A stretch of DNA of 49,553 nucleotides from MHLP01 sp043736515 (GCA_043736515.1 JAYTCK010000045.1:1-49553), one strand, 5' to 3'. Counted from the first letter of the stretch, positions 15,390-24,804 are shown. Translations and numbers: made by a program. Notes: generated by a model from the sequence alone, not told the origin.

Positions 15390-16457
15390 TTAACCGAGCG
15401 ATTCCCAGTGAATCGCTTCTCCTTCTTCGATATCTCTCTTTGCGGTTAGTCCCGCGACTTCATTTTTGTATTTTGGATAGATACCAAGCGCCGGACGGAG
15501 CTCAATAAGTCGCTCAACACCGATGATTTCGCCCTGCTTGATCGGAGCGGCGGCGTAAAGTGAGCGACGCTGCACAACGACCGTTTCCGACTCTTCGGCA
15601 ACAACTTCTTTGCGTGCACTGCCGAGGGCCGACTCCATATCACGAATCCTTACCATCATCTCGGCAAACTGCTTCGGCTCCATCGAGTGGGGGTGGTCAG
15701 GGCCAGCGTTCTTTTTATCGTCGGTAAAATGCTTCTCAATCACTTTCGCGCCACGTGCAATTGCACCGAGAACTACAGTATCGGAGTGTGTGTGATCGGA
15801 ATAGCCGACCATGACCTCAAATGCTGTCTTATAAGTATCCATCACACGAATGTTCGCACTTTCGATCTTTGAGGGATAATTGGTGATGCACTGAAGAAGC
15901 GCGACGTCTTTATTGCCTGTTGATTCGATCACGCGAAGTGCCTCATCGACTTCGGCAAGCGTGGACGCACCGGTTGCGAGTACGACAGGTTTCCCTTTTT
16001 TTGCAATGTACTCGACCATTTCAAGCCAAGTAATATCGCCCGAACCAATTTTGTAGAAAGGAACATTCGCTTCATCCATAATGTCCACCGCCCCATAATC
16101 ATATGGACTCGATGTGGCGAGGATGCCGATCTCTCGGCAATAGTCGAAAAATTCTTTATGCCACTCGCGTGGAAATTCCGCCGACTTAAATACTTCCTCA
16201 ACCGGCTTGCCCCAACTACCATGTACACCTTTCAGCTTCATTGATGCGAATCCTTTGCCGGAAACTATTTTTTTTGCAAGAAAGCTCTGAATTTTCACAA
16301 CATCCGCCCCGGCTTCTTTAACAAGTTTCGCAAGCTTCTTTGCCTTCTCGATGCTTCCATCAAAATTGCCACCGAGATCCGCGATAACGAGCGCAGGCTG
16401 CCCTTCCCCCACAAGTCGGCTGCCAATCTTAAACGTTTTTGAGAATCTTTCTGTCAT
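15390..16457 (-). CDS. neuB: NeuB/PseI/SpsE-type nonulosonic acid synthase
   Basis: Condenses phosphoenolpyruvate with a six-carbon acetamido sugar to make a nine-carbon nonulosonic acid such as pseudaminic or legionaminic acid. 355 residues, the usual length. The TIM-barrel part holds DVVKIQSF, KIGSGDITW (~138), ATGASTLAEVDEA, ITNYPS, YSDHTHS, EKHFT and GPDHPHSMEP; a C-terminal antifreeze-like SAF domain starts at RRSLYAAAPIKQGE (~290). GGAAGG stands upstream of the ATG at 16457. It lies downstream of pseB and a GNAT, which favours pseudaminic-type sugar, but NeuB, LegI and PseI cannot be told apart by eye. Confidence 0.92.
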   Translation of the reverse strand: MTERFSKTFKIGSRLVGEGQPALVIADLGGNFDGSIEKAKKLAKLVKEAGADVVKIQSFLAKKIVSGKGFASMKLKGVHGSWGKPVEEVFKSAEFPREWHKEFFDYCREIGILATSSPYDYGAVDIMDEANVPFYKIGSGDITWLEMVEYIAKKGKPVVLATGASTLAEVDEALRVIESTGNKDVALLQCITNYPSKIESANIRVMDTYKTAFEVMVGYSDHTHSDTVVLGAIARGAKVIEKHFTDDKKNAGPDHPHSMEPKQFAEMMVRIRDMESALGSARKEVVAEESETVVVQRRSLYAAAPIKQGEIIGVERLIELRPALGIYPKYKNEVAGLTAKRDIEEGEAIHWESLG

Positions 16458-16560
16458 GGTATTACCTTCCAAAAATGAATTAATGACTACAAATCTATAC
16501 CGCATCCTACACAGAACAGCAACATTCGCAACAAGAGAAAGGTGACAAATTCACTACTAT

Positions 16561-17112
16561 TTATATCTTCTTGTTCTTCCACTCGCTCCGCAATAAGCCG
16601 AAATGGAGTATATCCTTCCACTTGCCCCCTTTAAATATTGCTTGGCGCGAGCGTCCTTCCTCTTTAAACCCGAGTGCAAGAGCGAGTTTCTGCATCCCCG
16701 CATTATCTTCTGTTGTACCCAAGAAAATACGATTTAAATTGAGCGCAGTGAAACCGTGATTGACAATGAGGTTGGTTGCTTCCCGACCGACTCCCTTTCC
16801 CCAGTATTTTTTGTTGCCAATAACGATTGCGAACTCAGCTGACTGATTGAGTACGTCGATGCTTTGCAGACTGACATTTCCAATGTGTACATCATCTTCT
16901 ATGGTAGCAATGGCAAGGACAAGATTCTCATGCGACTTGATCACATTTTCATAATATTCGCGCATATTTGCATCGTAGTTCGGAAATCTGTGATGTGAAT
17001 TGAATTCACATACATCGGCATCATTAAACCACTCGCGGTAGGTCGCATTCAGGTCCGCCTCAACGAGGGTGCGAAGGTAAACTGTACTTCCGATCAGAAA
17101 AGGATTATTCAT
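16561..17112 (-). CDS. GNAT-family N-acetyltransferase (PseH/SpsD-like)
   Basis: 183 residues of the RimJ/RimL-type GNAT fold with AFAIVIGNKKYWGKGVGREA-like acetyl-CoA loop (~91-111) and LNRIFLGTTEDNAGMQKLALALGF (~125-148). In PseB-linked clusters the acetyltransferase acylates the amino group added at C4 (PseH, SpsD). Placement between pseB and neuB supports that role. It would consume acetyl-CoA, as would the MBOAT protein upstream. Confidence 0.85.
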   Translation of the reverse strand: MNNPFLIGSTVYLRTLVEADLNATYREWFNDADVCEFNSHHRFPNYDANMREYYENVIKSHENLVLAIATIEDDVHIGNVSLQSIDVLNQSAEFAIVIGNKKYWGKGVGREATNLIVNHGFTALNLNRIFLGTTEDNAGMQKLALALGFKEEGRSRQAIFKGGKWKDILHFGLLRSEWKNKKI

Positions 17113-17135
17113 GGTTACGCTTCACAAAACACTCT

Positions 17136-18143
17136 TTATTGATTAATGAGCTGTTCCATTCGATCAACAATACGAAGTAGCTCTTCCTTGGTCATCTTTT
17201 TCTCGGCATTATTACTGGAAAAATGAAAATCTCCAGCTAGGCTTTTTCCGTTTTGGGTAAATTTCTTTAATTTTTCTTGAGTGGCCTCGCTTGCGTGTTC
17301 GGGTAATATCACATAGTAGTCATCCAGCTCTACTGCATGTCGCGATTCCTCGGTGGTCAGCAATATCTCGTGCACCTTTTCGCCAGGCCTTATGCCCATG
17401 ACATTGCGCTTGGCATTCGGGACAATGATGTCGAATAAGTCGCTCACTTTCATGGTGGGGGCCTTCGGAATAAATGTTTCTCCTCCCTCCATGTTTGCAA
17501 GCGCAAACAGAACAATCTCAAACGCCTGCTCAAGATCGATCCAGAAACGTGTCATGCGCTCATCGGTAATATGGACAGTATGGGCATCTCGGTTTTTTAT
17601 CAATTTCTCTACTATGCTGCCACGACTCCCCACCACGTTGCCGTAACGAACGACGCTGAACTTTGTCTCACCTCCATACGCATTACCGGCAACAAATAGT
17701 TTCTCCGCACATAATTTTGTAGAGCCGTAGAGATTGGCCGGCATCGCCGCTTTGTCTGTCGAAACAAGCAATACTTTTTCAACGCCGCGATCAATGGCGG
17801 CCTCGATCACATTTTGACTGCCAAGAATATTCGTCTTTACCGCTTCAAAAGGATTAAATTCGAGAGCGGGCACCTGCTTAAGAGCAGCGGCATGCACCAC
17901 AATATCCACGCCATGAAATGCGCGCTGTAGCCGTGGCAAGTCACGTACATCACCAAGAAAGTAGCGCATTCGCTCATCCTGTATCTCCGCCTCCATGACC
18001 GATTGCTTGAGTTCATCTCGCGAAAATACAATAACTTTCTTTGCATCAGAATTAGCAAGGATATATTTTATGAAATTACTTCCAAAAGAACCGGTTCCCC
18101 CAGTAATGAGCACTGTTTTATTTTTTAATATATTGAGATCCAT
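17136..18143 (-). CDS. pseB: UDP-N-acetylglucosamine 4,6-dehydratase (inverting), PseB
   Basis: 335 residues of the extended SDR family. It converts UDP-GlcNAc to UDP-2-acetamido-2,6-dideoxy-L-arabino-4-hexulose, the first step to pseudaminic acid. Seen: the NAD site GGTGSFGSNF (15-24), STDKAAMPANLYGSTK (128-143) with catalytic Asp130, Lys131 and Tyr139, the VVRYGNVVGSRGS stretch, and RMTRFWI. The stretch matches PseB/FlaA1-type enzymes and not the larger membrane CapD forms. A TATAAA box stands seven bases before the ATG, so an internal promoter is possible. Confidence 0.93.
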   Translation of the reverse strand: MDLNILKNKTVLITGGTGSFGSNFIKYILANSDAKKVIVFSRDELKQSVMEAEIQDERMRYFLGDVRDLPRLQRAFHGVDIVVHAAALKQVPALEFNPFEAVKTNILGSQNVIEAAIDRGVEKVLLVSTDKAAMPANLYGSTKLCAEKLFVAGNAYGGETKFSVVRYGNVVGSRGSIVEKLIKNRDAHTVHITDERMTRFWIDLEQAFEIVLFALANMEGGETFIPKAPTMKVSDLFDIIVPNAKRNVMGIRPGEKVHEILLTTEESRHAVELDDYYVILPEHASEATQEKLKKFTQNGKSLAGDFHFSSNNAEKKMTKEELLRIVDRMEQLINQ

Positions 18144-18173
18144 AGTGTGTTTTATATTACGGACATGAGGCGT

Positions 18174-19073
18174 TTAAATCAAGTTGGCAATATCCCTTAC
18201 ACGGCGAACGTGAATTATTTCACTAAAGGGCAGTTGTGATTTCTTGCCGGGAGGCGTTATGCTTATCGTCTTTATTCCTGAAAGCGAAGCAACTGCCATG
18301 GCTACCGTTTCAGTACCGATAACTACCCGGGCACGCAAAAGGTCGCGTACAATGTCATTTTCCGTAGATTTTTTTACTTGGATCTGCTTCAGGTACTTTT
18401 TTATAATTGCATCATAGCGGGTACGGTCATCGGCGGGATGAAAGCGGATGTAGAGCGAAAGCGAATTTTTTTTCTTTACCAGTATTGCCAAAAGGGTCTC
18501 AAATATCTGTTCCAATCCTGGGGCAACATCACTCAAAAAGAGAATCCCACGATCTTTCATGTGGGATGCACGCGCATCGCGATAGCGTTTCACAAAAGAG
18601 TGAAAATACTGATTGGGAACCAGTTTAATTTTGGTTTGAGGGAAACAATTTTTTGCTATTACTGATGCGTGTTTATCACCTACCCACATCTCATTAGGAA
18701 GATTTTTTTGCCAGCTTTTTTCAGGATACCCAAATCGCTCGCGGTAGCCGGACCATGATTCGAGATAAACTACTGTTTTCAGGTTATTTTTTTTTGCTTC
18801 TACGAGTGCGTCTCTTTCAATCGTTGTCATCCAGCCTGTTCCCAGGAGCACAAATTCTACATCTTTGTTTTTCTGCACAAGACGTGACAAGCCCTTCTTG
18901 GCAATAGGAACTTTTTTGAATGGAATATCTTCCCTTCGGAAAACTCGCGCGCCTGGTCCAGCCGCGTACACATGAAAATCCTTTTCAAGAAGATGTTTTT
19001 TAACGTACGCCGCAATAATCTCAGATCCCCCCGCATCATGTGTCACCACAAGGACCTTTTTCTTCATAGTCAT
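18174..19073 (-). CDS. uncharacterised GT-B-like protein, PseG-position candidate
   Basis: 299 residues beginning VLVVTHDAGGSEIIAAYV (7-24), with AAGPGARVF, LLGTGWMTTIERDAL, LPNEMWVGDK and GTETVAMAVASLSGIKTISI near the end. Layout suggests a two-domain GT-B or UDP-sugar epimerase/hydrolase type fold, but no family is recognised. In pseudaminic pathways a PseG/SpsG UDP-sugar hydrolase is needed between acetylation and synthase; no other gene here fits that step, so this is a candidate. It could instead be a glycosyltransferase. Its start overlaps the DegT stop (ATGA). Confidence 0.55.
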   Translation of the reverse strand: MTMKKKVLVVTHDAGGSEIIAAYVKKHLLEKDFHVYAAGPGARVFRREDIPFKKVPIAKKGLSRLVQKNKDVEFVLLGTGWMTTIERDALVEAKKNNLKTVVYLESWSGYRERFGYPEKSWQKNLPNEMWVGDKHASVIAKNCFPQTKIKLVPNQYFHSFVKRYRDARASHMKDRGILFLSDVAPGLEQIFETLLAILVKKKNSLSLYIRFHPADDRTRYDAIIKKYLKQIQVKKSTENDIVRDLLRARVVIGTETVAMAVASLSGIKTISITPPGKKSQLPFSEIIHVRRVRDIANLI

Positions 19074-20380
19074 GTTAGCTCTGCACGATTTTCATAAACT
19101 TTGTGAAATGCAGCAATAACATCATCGAGATCTGCTTGCGTCATTCCTGGCCGCATCATGTCATGGGTAAACATTTCTTTTTCATGCAAGCGCTCCACAA
19201 TGGGACACATGCCCTTTTCATAACGAGCTGTACCTTTATAGTATTCGGAGCGAAACGGATATCCTTTAGAGCCAAATGCGATTTGCTTTTGAAATAGCGG
19301 CAACATATAGATCGGTTTTACATACCCTCCACCCATGAGCACGCCCTCCTCCTCCTGAAGTAGCGTCGGGGGAAGCTCTGCATCAATCGCGGCAATAAAT
19401 TTTTCACGAGATACTCCGGTTTTTTCTTCGTCATAGAGAAACGGCTGCATGTAAAATACGTGTGTAGTCCCCGGGCGGACTTTTGCCGGCCTAAAGCCAG
19501 GCATATCCTGAGTGCGCGCATCAATGTATGCACAATTTTTCAGCCGCTCCGCCACCAGACCATCTAATTTTTTGAGCTGTTCGCGACCAATGGCAGCGAT
19601 TACTTCCGTCATCCTGAAATTATGGCCGACCATATTGGCAAGGTTGGTAACCCCCATGTCTCCCACAACTGCTTCGGCGTGATTGCGAATTAGCTGTAGT
19701 CTCTCTGCTAAGTCATCGTCATTCGTGACAACCACAGTCCCTTCGCCCGTATGAATATGCTTATGAAAATTAAGCGAGTACACACCAATATCAGACTGGG
19801 TGCCCGCAAATTTGCCATTATACTTACCACTTGGCACCTGTGCACTGTCCGCAATGACTTTGAGTCCGTGCTTTTTTGCGATCGCGTTTATTGCATCAGA
19901 ATCATGCGCCCCTCCAAAAAGATCAACTACGATAATCGCTTTCGTGCGCGGAGTGATCTTTTCCTCTATAGACTTAGGATCAAGACAGAAATATTCAGGC
20001 TCAACGTCAGCAAAAACTGGCACAGCTCCGTAGAATAAGGGCGCTGTGGCAGAGATGCACATACTATATGGAGTAACGATCACTTCATCGCCCGCCTCAA
20101 TGCCGATAGCTCCCATTGCGGCAATAAGCCCGGATGTTGCCGAGTTCATTGAAATGGCATGCTTCACATTGAATTTTTCACGCCACTCTTTCTCAAATGA
20201 CAGGACTTCGATTCCACCGAGAAACTGTTCGCCGTACGATCCTATAAACTTTGAAAGTGCGCCGCTTTCAATAACGCGCACAGCCGCTTTTTTTTCTTCT
20301 TCTCCTATTGGCTTATAGGCAGGAAACGGTCGGTCCTTTGCGCGCACTGGTGTGCCGCCATTAATGGCAAGTTTTTTCAT
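19070..20380 (-). CDS. DegT/DnrJ/EryC1/StrS PLP aminotransferase, copy 2
   Basis: 436 residues, longer than copy 1. The PLP lysine is Lys207 in SLNFHKHIHTGEG, with Asp178 in VIADSAQVPSG. A C-terminal extension (~340-436) with KPIYMLPLFQ, EYYKGTARYEKGMCP and MTHDMM-like segments is characteristic of AHBA-synthase-like sugar aminotransferases. The start overlaps the Gfo/Idh stop by one base (TAATG) and its stop overlaps the next gene. It lies in a four-gene coupled run with spsF copy 2, an oxidoreductase and the PseG-position protein, so it probably aminates a keto-sugar made by the oxidoreductase. Confidence 0.92.
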   Translation of the reverse strand: MKKLAINGGTPVRAKDRPFPAYKPIGEEEKKAAVRVIESGALSKFIGSYGEQFLGGIEVLSFEKEWREKFNVKHAISMNSATSGLIAAMGAIGIEAGDEVIVTPYSMCISATAPLFYGAVPVFADVEPEYFCLDPKSIEEKITPRTKAIIVVDLFGGAHDSDAINAIAKKHGLKVIADSAQVPSGKYNGKFAGTQSDIGVYSLNFHKHIHTGEGTVVVTNDDDLAERLQLIRNHAEAVVGDMGVTNLANMVGHNFRMTEVIAAIGREQLKKLDGLVAERLKNCAYIDARTQDMPGFRPAKVRPGTTHVFYMQPFLYDEEKTGVSREKFIAAIDAELPPTLLQEEEGVLMGGGYVKPIYMLPLFQKQIAFGSKGYPFRSEYYKGTARYEKGMCPIVERLHEKEMFTHDMMRPGMTQADLDDVIAAFHKVYENRAELT

Positions 20381-21360
20381 TATTTTTTAAGTGATCCTAA
20401 TAATCGGTAACAGGTTTCCTGGGTGCGCAATGCCTCTTCAAGGGATGATCTGGGGCTCTCCTTCCCGTCTGCAACGCAAACCACGTGTTCTACCATTCTT
20501 GTCATTGCATCAGCTAATTGCGTTTTCTTTGTTGTGGCTTTTCCAAGTACTCTATCGTCTGGATAAACGGAGTCAGAAATTACCTCCTGAATGACCATCT
20601 GCCTGCCTTCATCGATGAAGCGAATGCGTCTTTTTTCGGTAATGATATCAAACTCAAACACATAGAAACTGCGTTCATCTCCAGTCATAAGATAAAACTG
20701 GGGACAGCGTTCGAAGGTTACTACTCCGCCCATGGAGGGCTCACCGTCAGGAAAGTCGTTTACAATAAAGTGCATTTTCGAGGTCGTTGCTTCACCAAAC
20801 AGATACCGTGCAAGATCAATCATGTGGGACCCGTTGTGCAGTATCCCCTTGGAATAAATACCGCTTGCTGTGAGCACGCTTCCATATCGTCCTTTTATAA
20901 GCGCGTCACGCACCTCATTTACTGCCCCATCAAACCGGCGGCGAAAATTCACGATAACCGGGATTCCTGCTTTTTTTGCTGCACGACGAACTATTTCTAT
21001 TTCACTTTTTTCATTCACCACTGGTTTTTCAACAACTACGACTCTGGGGTTGCGGGCAAGTACATCAAGTAATATTTTTTTATGAGTAGCGTCCGGGGTT
21101 GCAATAACCACGATCTCTGGCCTGAGAACGTTGAGCATTAATTTGTGATCATTAAAATATGCTACCCCCCACTTGTCTGCCTCTTTTTTTCCACGAATTG
21201 CATCTATATCAGAAATGCCCACAAGCTCAGTCCGAACATTATTTGTTAAGGCATGGGCGTGCGTGAGTATACGGCTTGAGTGCGGTTTATCATAGCCCGA
21301 TGCAATCCGCCCCGCACCGATAATCACAGCTTTGTATTTGGTTTGTTTTTTAGAGCTCAT
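20380..21360 (-). CDS. Gfo/Idh/MocA-family oxidoreductase
   Basis: 326 residues; NAD(P)-dependent sugar dehydrogenase. The Rossmann motif IIGAGRIASGYD (~13-24) starts the domain, VEKPVVNEKSEIEI with the conserved EKP catalytic Lys lies around 110, and a NGSHMIDLARYLFGE helix (~180) follows. The ATG at 21360 overlaps the spsF stop by 11 bases. Such genes often oxidise a sugar C-3 or C-4 hydroxyl before DegT amination; the substrate is unknown. Confidence 0.88.
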   Translation of the reverse strand: MSSKKQTKYKAVIIGAGRIASGYDKPHSSRILTHAHALTNNVRTELVGISDIDAIRGKKEADKWGVAYFNDHKLMLNVLRPEIVVIATPDATHKKILLDVLARNPRVVVVEKPVVNEKSEIEIVRRAAKKAGIPVIVNFRRRFDGAVNEVRDALIKGRYGSVLTASGIYSKGILHNGSHMIDLARYLFGEATTSKMHFIVNDFPDGEPSMGGVVTFERCPQFYLMTGDERSFYVFEFDIITEKRRIRFIDEGRQMVIQEVISDSVYPDDRVLGKATTKKTQLADAMTRMVEHVVCVADGKESPRSSLEEALRTQETCYRLLGSLKK

Positions 21361-22108
21361 GTGCTTCTTTTTGTTTAACAGTAGCATTTATTGCTACAAC
21401 TTCGGGATGCATCCGTAAGTGGTTAGTCACATCCGCAACCGTGAAATTTGGATTTGTAATCATCAAAGCATCACAGACGGCGCAGATAGCCTCATAATCC
21501 GAATGCTCATCAAGAGTCATGCGAAACTGGGGGGCAACAAGTTCTGGCGGTGCCACCCAGTTATACGTACGATATTTTTCAGGATGCTTGTATATATAAT
21601 ATGTTACATGCGTGCGATCGATGATGTCATCAGTCAAGCGTGCAACCTCAGCAAGTACGCTGGTCGGAAATACTTGCACCTCAAAGCCCACGGCATAAGT
21701 ATCCTTGATGCAATTTGCCGCATAATCAACATCGTGGGTAAAAAATTCTTCGATACCCCGATCGACAAGCTCAGGGTCGACAAACGGCGAATCCGCCATC
21801 GCTTCAACGATGATGTCGGCATGAACCGATTGAGCCGCTCCGAGTACCCTGCCTAGCACATCGGATTCACTCCCCCTGAACACATCAACTCCGAGTTTTT
21901 TGCCGAGTGCCTCCACCACATCATCGTTACTGTTTGTTGTGGTTGCGATGCATATGCCGTCAAGGTGTGTACTGCGCTTCAGTCTGTTTATCATTACCTC
22001 CAAAACAGGCACCCCGCCGATCGGAAGCAATACTTTTCCCGGTAAGCGCGAGGAGGTCATACGCGCCTCTATGGTTGCAACAATTTTCTCCTTTCTTCCG
22101 TTATACAT
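21350..22108 (-). CDS. spsF: SpsF-like cytidylyltransferase, copy 2
   Basis: 252 residues, same family and length as copy 1: VATIEARMTSSRLPGKVLLPIGG (10-32) then EAMADSPFVDPELVD (~105) and THVTYYIYKHPEKY (~165). The two are clearly divergent paralogues within one locus, suggesting two different CMP-activated sugars. First gene of the leftward block, starting from an extended -10 promoter with a near-leaderless start. It is overlapped by the Gfo/Idh gene. Confidence 0.87.
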   Translation of the reverse strand: MYNGRKEKIVATIEARMTSSRLPGKVLLPIGGVPVLEVMINRLKRSTHLDGICIATTTNSNDDVVEALGKKLGVDVFRGSESDVLGRVLGAAQSVHADIIVEAMADSPFVDPELVDRGIEEFFTHDVDYAANCIKDTYAVGFEVQVFPTSVLAEVARLTDDIIDRTHVTYYIYKHPEKYRTYNWVAPPELVAPQFRMTLDEHSDYEAICAVCDALMITNPNFTVADVTNHLRMHPEVVAINATVKQKEAHEL

Positions 22109-22114
22109 AGGCGT

Positions 22115-22123
22115 ATAATAACA
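22115..22123 (-). promoter_or_regulatory. extended -10 promoter of the leftward nonulosonic block
   Basis: Minus strand TGTTATTAT: a TATTAT box with a TGn extension. Six bases separate it from the spsF copy 2 ATG. No good -35 was found. Confidence 0.5.
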
Positions 22124-22194
22124 AACTCAAACCTCTTTCTCTAGGTTGCAGTATTATGTTATGGTACATCGAGTTTACGGTGAAATACTATAAA

Positions 22195-23409
22195 ATGAAA
22201 CCCATCGACGCAAAACCATTGTTTGACCATCTAAAGTACTGTACTCGCTGCTGTATCCCTGAGACGCAAGAAGGCATGAAGTTTGACGAGATGGGGATAT
22301 GCCAAGCATGTCAATCTTCCGAACAAAAAATTCATATCAACTGGATAGAGCGTGAAAAACAATTACAAAAAATTCTAGTCGATGCCAAGGCAAAGGCGGG
22401 TTCGAATTACGATTGTATTATCCCGATAAGTGGGGGCAAAGACAGCACGTATCAATTGCACGTTCTTACTAAAGTATATGGCATGAAACCTCTTGCTGTC
22501 ACATTCAGCCACAACTGGTGGAGTGAGACTGGATGGTATAACCTCCAAAATTCGCTAGAGATGTTCAATGTGGATCATATGACCTTCACTCCTAATCGTG
22601 CGCTCATCAACAAATTAGTAAAACGTTCTGTTGCAGAAATTGGAGATGTAAGCTGGCATGATCACGGTGGTGTTGGGTCATTTCCACTTCAGGTCGCGAC
22701 GCGCTTCAAGATACCCCTTCTTATCTGGGGAGAATCACTGGCAGAAAACTCGGGTCGCGCGACATACAATGACCCTGTGCACACCTTTGATAGAGAGTAC
22801 TTTATCAAACAGTCCGCAAAATTACGTGCTGATCAAATGGTGGGGGGGGATATTACTGCCAAGGACATGCATCCATTCGAAGTGCCCAGCCAAGAAGAAA
22901 TTGATGCCGTAGGTGTGTGGGGAATTCACCTCGGTGATTTTCTTTTTTGGGATGATGAGCGTCAAACAGAATTTTTGCGTGACACATATGGGTGGCGCGA
23001 AACAGAGATGGAGGGCACCTACAAGCGATATAAGAGTGTCGAAGATATTATGTACGGTATGCATGATTTTACTTGTTATCTCAAGCGGGGGTACGGAAGA
23101 ACAACAGAACTCGCGAGTCTCGATGTGAGGAACGGTCTCTTGACGCGAGATGAGGGATTCCAATTGATACAAAAACATGACCCGGAGCGGCCGGAGGCAC
23201 TGGATTATTACCTTGCCATTACCGGAGAAACAGAAGCAGAATTTTATGCAAAAATGGAGAGCATTCGCCACCCAAAGATGCGGGGAGTAGACATACCTGT
23301 CAAAGCAAAAACGCACAAAAATTCCGAACGAATTCTCCCTTTTCCCGAGCAACTCATAGCAAAATTTAATCAAAGCGGTGCCAAACGCTCATATATAGAT
23401 CAATTTTAA
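22195..23409 (+). CDS. N-acetyl sugar amidotransferase (WbpG/PseA-like PP-loop)
   Basis: 404 residues. It converts an acetamido group of a sugar to acetamidino with ATP and ammonia, as in WbpG and PseA. The Cys set C16-C19 and C36-C39 (CTRCCIPETQ and GICQACQ) may bind zinc, and PISGGKDST (77-85) is the PP-loop. Motifs WHDHGGVGSFPLQ, IWGESLAENSG and YGRTTELASLDVR are typical. The ATG at 22195 matches the usual N-terminus; a longer start at 22156 is possible. A TACTAT box lies only three bases upstream. The amidase gene follows after two bases, a suggestive pairing. Confidence 0.85.
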   Translation: MKPIDAKPLFDHLKYCTRCCIPETQEGMKFDEMGICQACQSSEQKIHINWIEREKQLQKILVDAKAKAGSNYDCIIPISGGKDSTYQLHVLTKVYGMKPLAVTFSHNWWSETGWYNLQNSLEMFNVDHMTFTPNRALINKLVKRSVAEIGDVSWHDHGGVGSFPLQVATRFKIPLLIWGESLAENSGRATYNDPVHTFDREYFIKQSAKLRADQMVGGDITAKDMHPFEVPSQEEIDAVGVWGIHLGDFLFWDDERQTEFLRDTYGWRETEMEGTYKRYKSVEDIMYGMHDFTCYLKRGYGRTTELASLDVRNGLLTRDEGFQLIQKHDPERPEALDYYLAITGETEAEFYAKMESIRHPKMRGVDIPVKAKTHKNSERILPFPEQLIAKFNQSGAKRSYIDQF

Positions 23410-23411
23410 AC

Positions 23412-24776
23412 ATGAACCGCTTATTTATCGACAACTCCATTGGAGAGATCATAGAAAAAATACGCACAAAGGAGCTTCTGCCTAGAAATGTAATGGGCGC
23501 TTCGCTTGAAAATATTAATGAGCTCGACAGTAAGTACAAAGCATGGGAAGCATACCGTGACCTAAACTGGCAGGAGCCAAATTTAAAAAATCCCATGGAT
23601 GGACCTGTACTTAGCGGGGCACTGCTTCCCCACATCCCGGTCGGAGTAAAAGACATCTACAATACTCACGACTTCCCTACGCAAATGGGGAGTAGTTTGT
23701 GGAAAGGATTTACTCCAGGAAACGATGCCCGTGCCGTATTTAATCTTAAAAGGCAGGGCGGTGTTGTAGTGGGAAAAACCGTTACAGCTGAATTCGCCGT
23801 ACACGCACTTGAGAAGACACTTAATCCCTGGGATATCACCAAAACACCAGGAACTTCATCGAGCGGATCGGCTGTCGCCGTGTCGCTTGGGCAAGTTCCT
23901 ATTGCAACAGGAACACAAACTGCCGGCTCCATTATTCGCCCCGCAAGCTTTTGTGGTGTTTTCGGGTGCAAGCCCTCTTTTGGGTTCATCCCACGAACAG
24001 GAATGCTCAAAACCACCGACTCGCTCGATACACCGGGTTTTTTTGTTATCCATCAAAAAGATCTCCGTCGAGGTTTTGATTCAATGCGCATAAGTGGAAA
24101 AGATTATCCCGTAAGCGACGCGGCGCTCTCTGACGTTACGCGTCAGCAAAAACATTCTGGACGGCCGTGGCGTGTCTGTTTTGTTAAAACACACACGTGG
24201 CACAATACGCCAAAATACGCAAAAGAGGCTATGGAAAATTTTATACAAAAGCTTTCATCTCAAAAAGGAGTTGTGGTCAGTGAGGCAAAACTCCCGTCAC
24301 AAATGGAGCATGCGCACGAGGTGCACGAAACTATCTACAACAAGGCTCTCTCGTACTATTTTCAACATGAGTATACGCAGGCAAACCAAATTTCTCCAAT
24401 AATGAGGGAGCTTATTGACCGCGGAGAGAAAGTATCACTTGCTGATTACAATCAAGCGATTAGCAGCCAAACGGAAATGATGTACGCTATGGACACTTTT
24501 TTAAAGGATTACGACGTACTCATCTCACTTAGTACCGCAGGCGAAGCTCCTCCCCGTGAAATCGCCGAACTCCCCGATCCGGCACTCATGTGGACGCTTA
24601 CCCACTTACCGGTCGTTTCTGTTCCTCAATTTACTTCGCCCTCGGGACTGCCGTTTGGCATGCAAGTGGTTGCAAGAAAATACAATGACTATTTATTGTT
24701 TGATTTTTTGGAACACATCGCCTCCTTGGGAATTATTCCTCAAAAAGCAGGATTTGCTGTTTCCAACAAGGTCTGA
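23412..24776 (+). CDS. amidase-signature family hydrolase, possible ammonia donor
   Basis: 454 residues of the amidase-signature fold, like GatA. The Lys80-Ser149-Ser173 triad is intact: VGVKDIYNT (77-85), PGTSSSGSA (146-154) and GTQTAGSIIRPA (167-178). Two bases separate it from the PP-loop amidotransferase, implying one translational unit. Most WbpG systems take ammonia from a HisH/HisF-type pair, absent here, so I infer that this protein may release ammonia from glutamine or another amide for the amidotransferase. It could instead hydrolyse an unrelated amide. Confidence 0.85.
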   Translation: MNRLFIDNSIGEIIEKIRTKELLPRNVMGASLENINELDSKYKAWEAYRDLNWQEPNLKNPMDGPVLSGALLPHIPVGVKDIYNTHDFPTQMGSSLWKGFTPGNDARAVFNLKRQGGVVVGKTVTAEFAVHALEKTLNPWDITKTPGTSSSGSAVAVSLGQVPIATGTQTAGSIIRPASFCGVFGCKPSFGFIPRTGMLKTTDSLDTPGFFVIHQKDLRRGFDSMRISGKDYPVSDAALSDVTRQQKHSGRPWRVCFVKTHTWHNTPKYAKEAMENFIQKLSSQKGVVVSEAKLPSQMEHAHEVHETIYNKALSYYFQHEYTQANQISPIMRELIDRGEKVSLADYNQAISSQTEMMYAMDTFLKDYDVLISLSTAGEAPPREIAELPDPALMWTLTHLPVVSVPQFTSPSGLPFGMQVVARKYNDYLLFDFLEHIASLGIIPQKAGFAVSNKV

Positions 24777-24804
24777 CATTAATTAATTTGCCCATACCCC
24801 TAAT

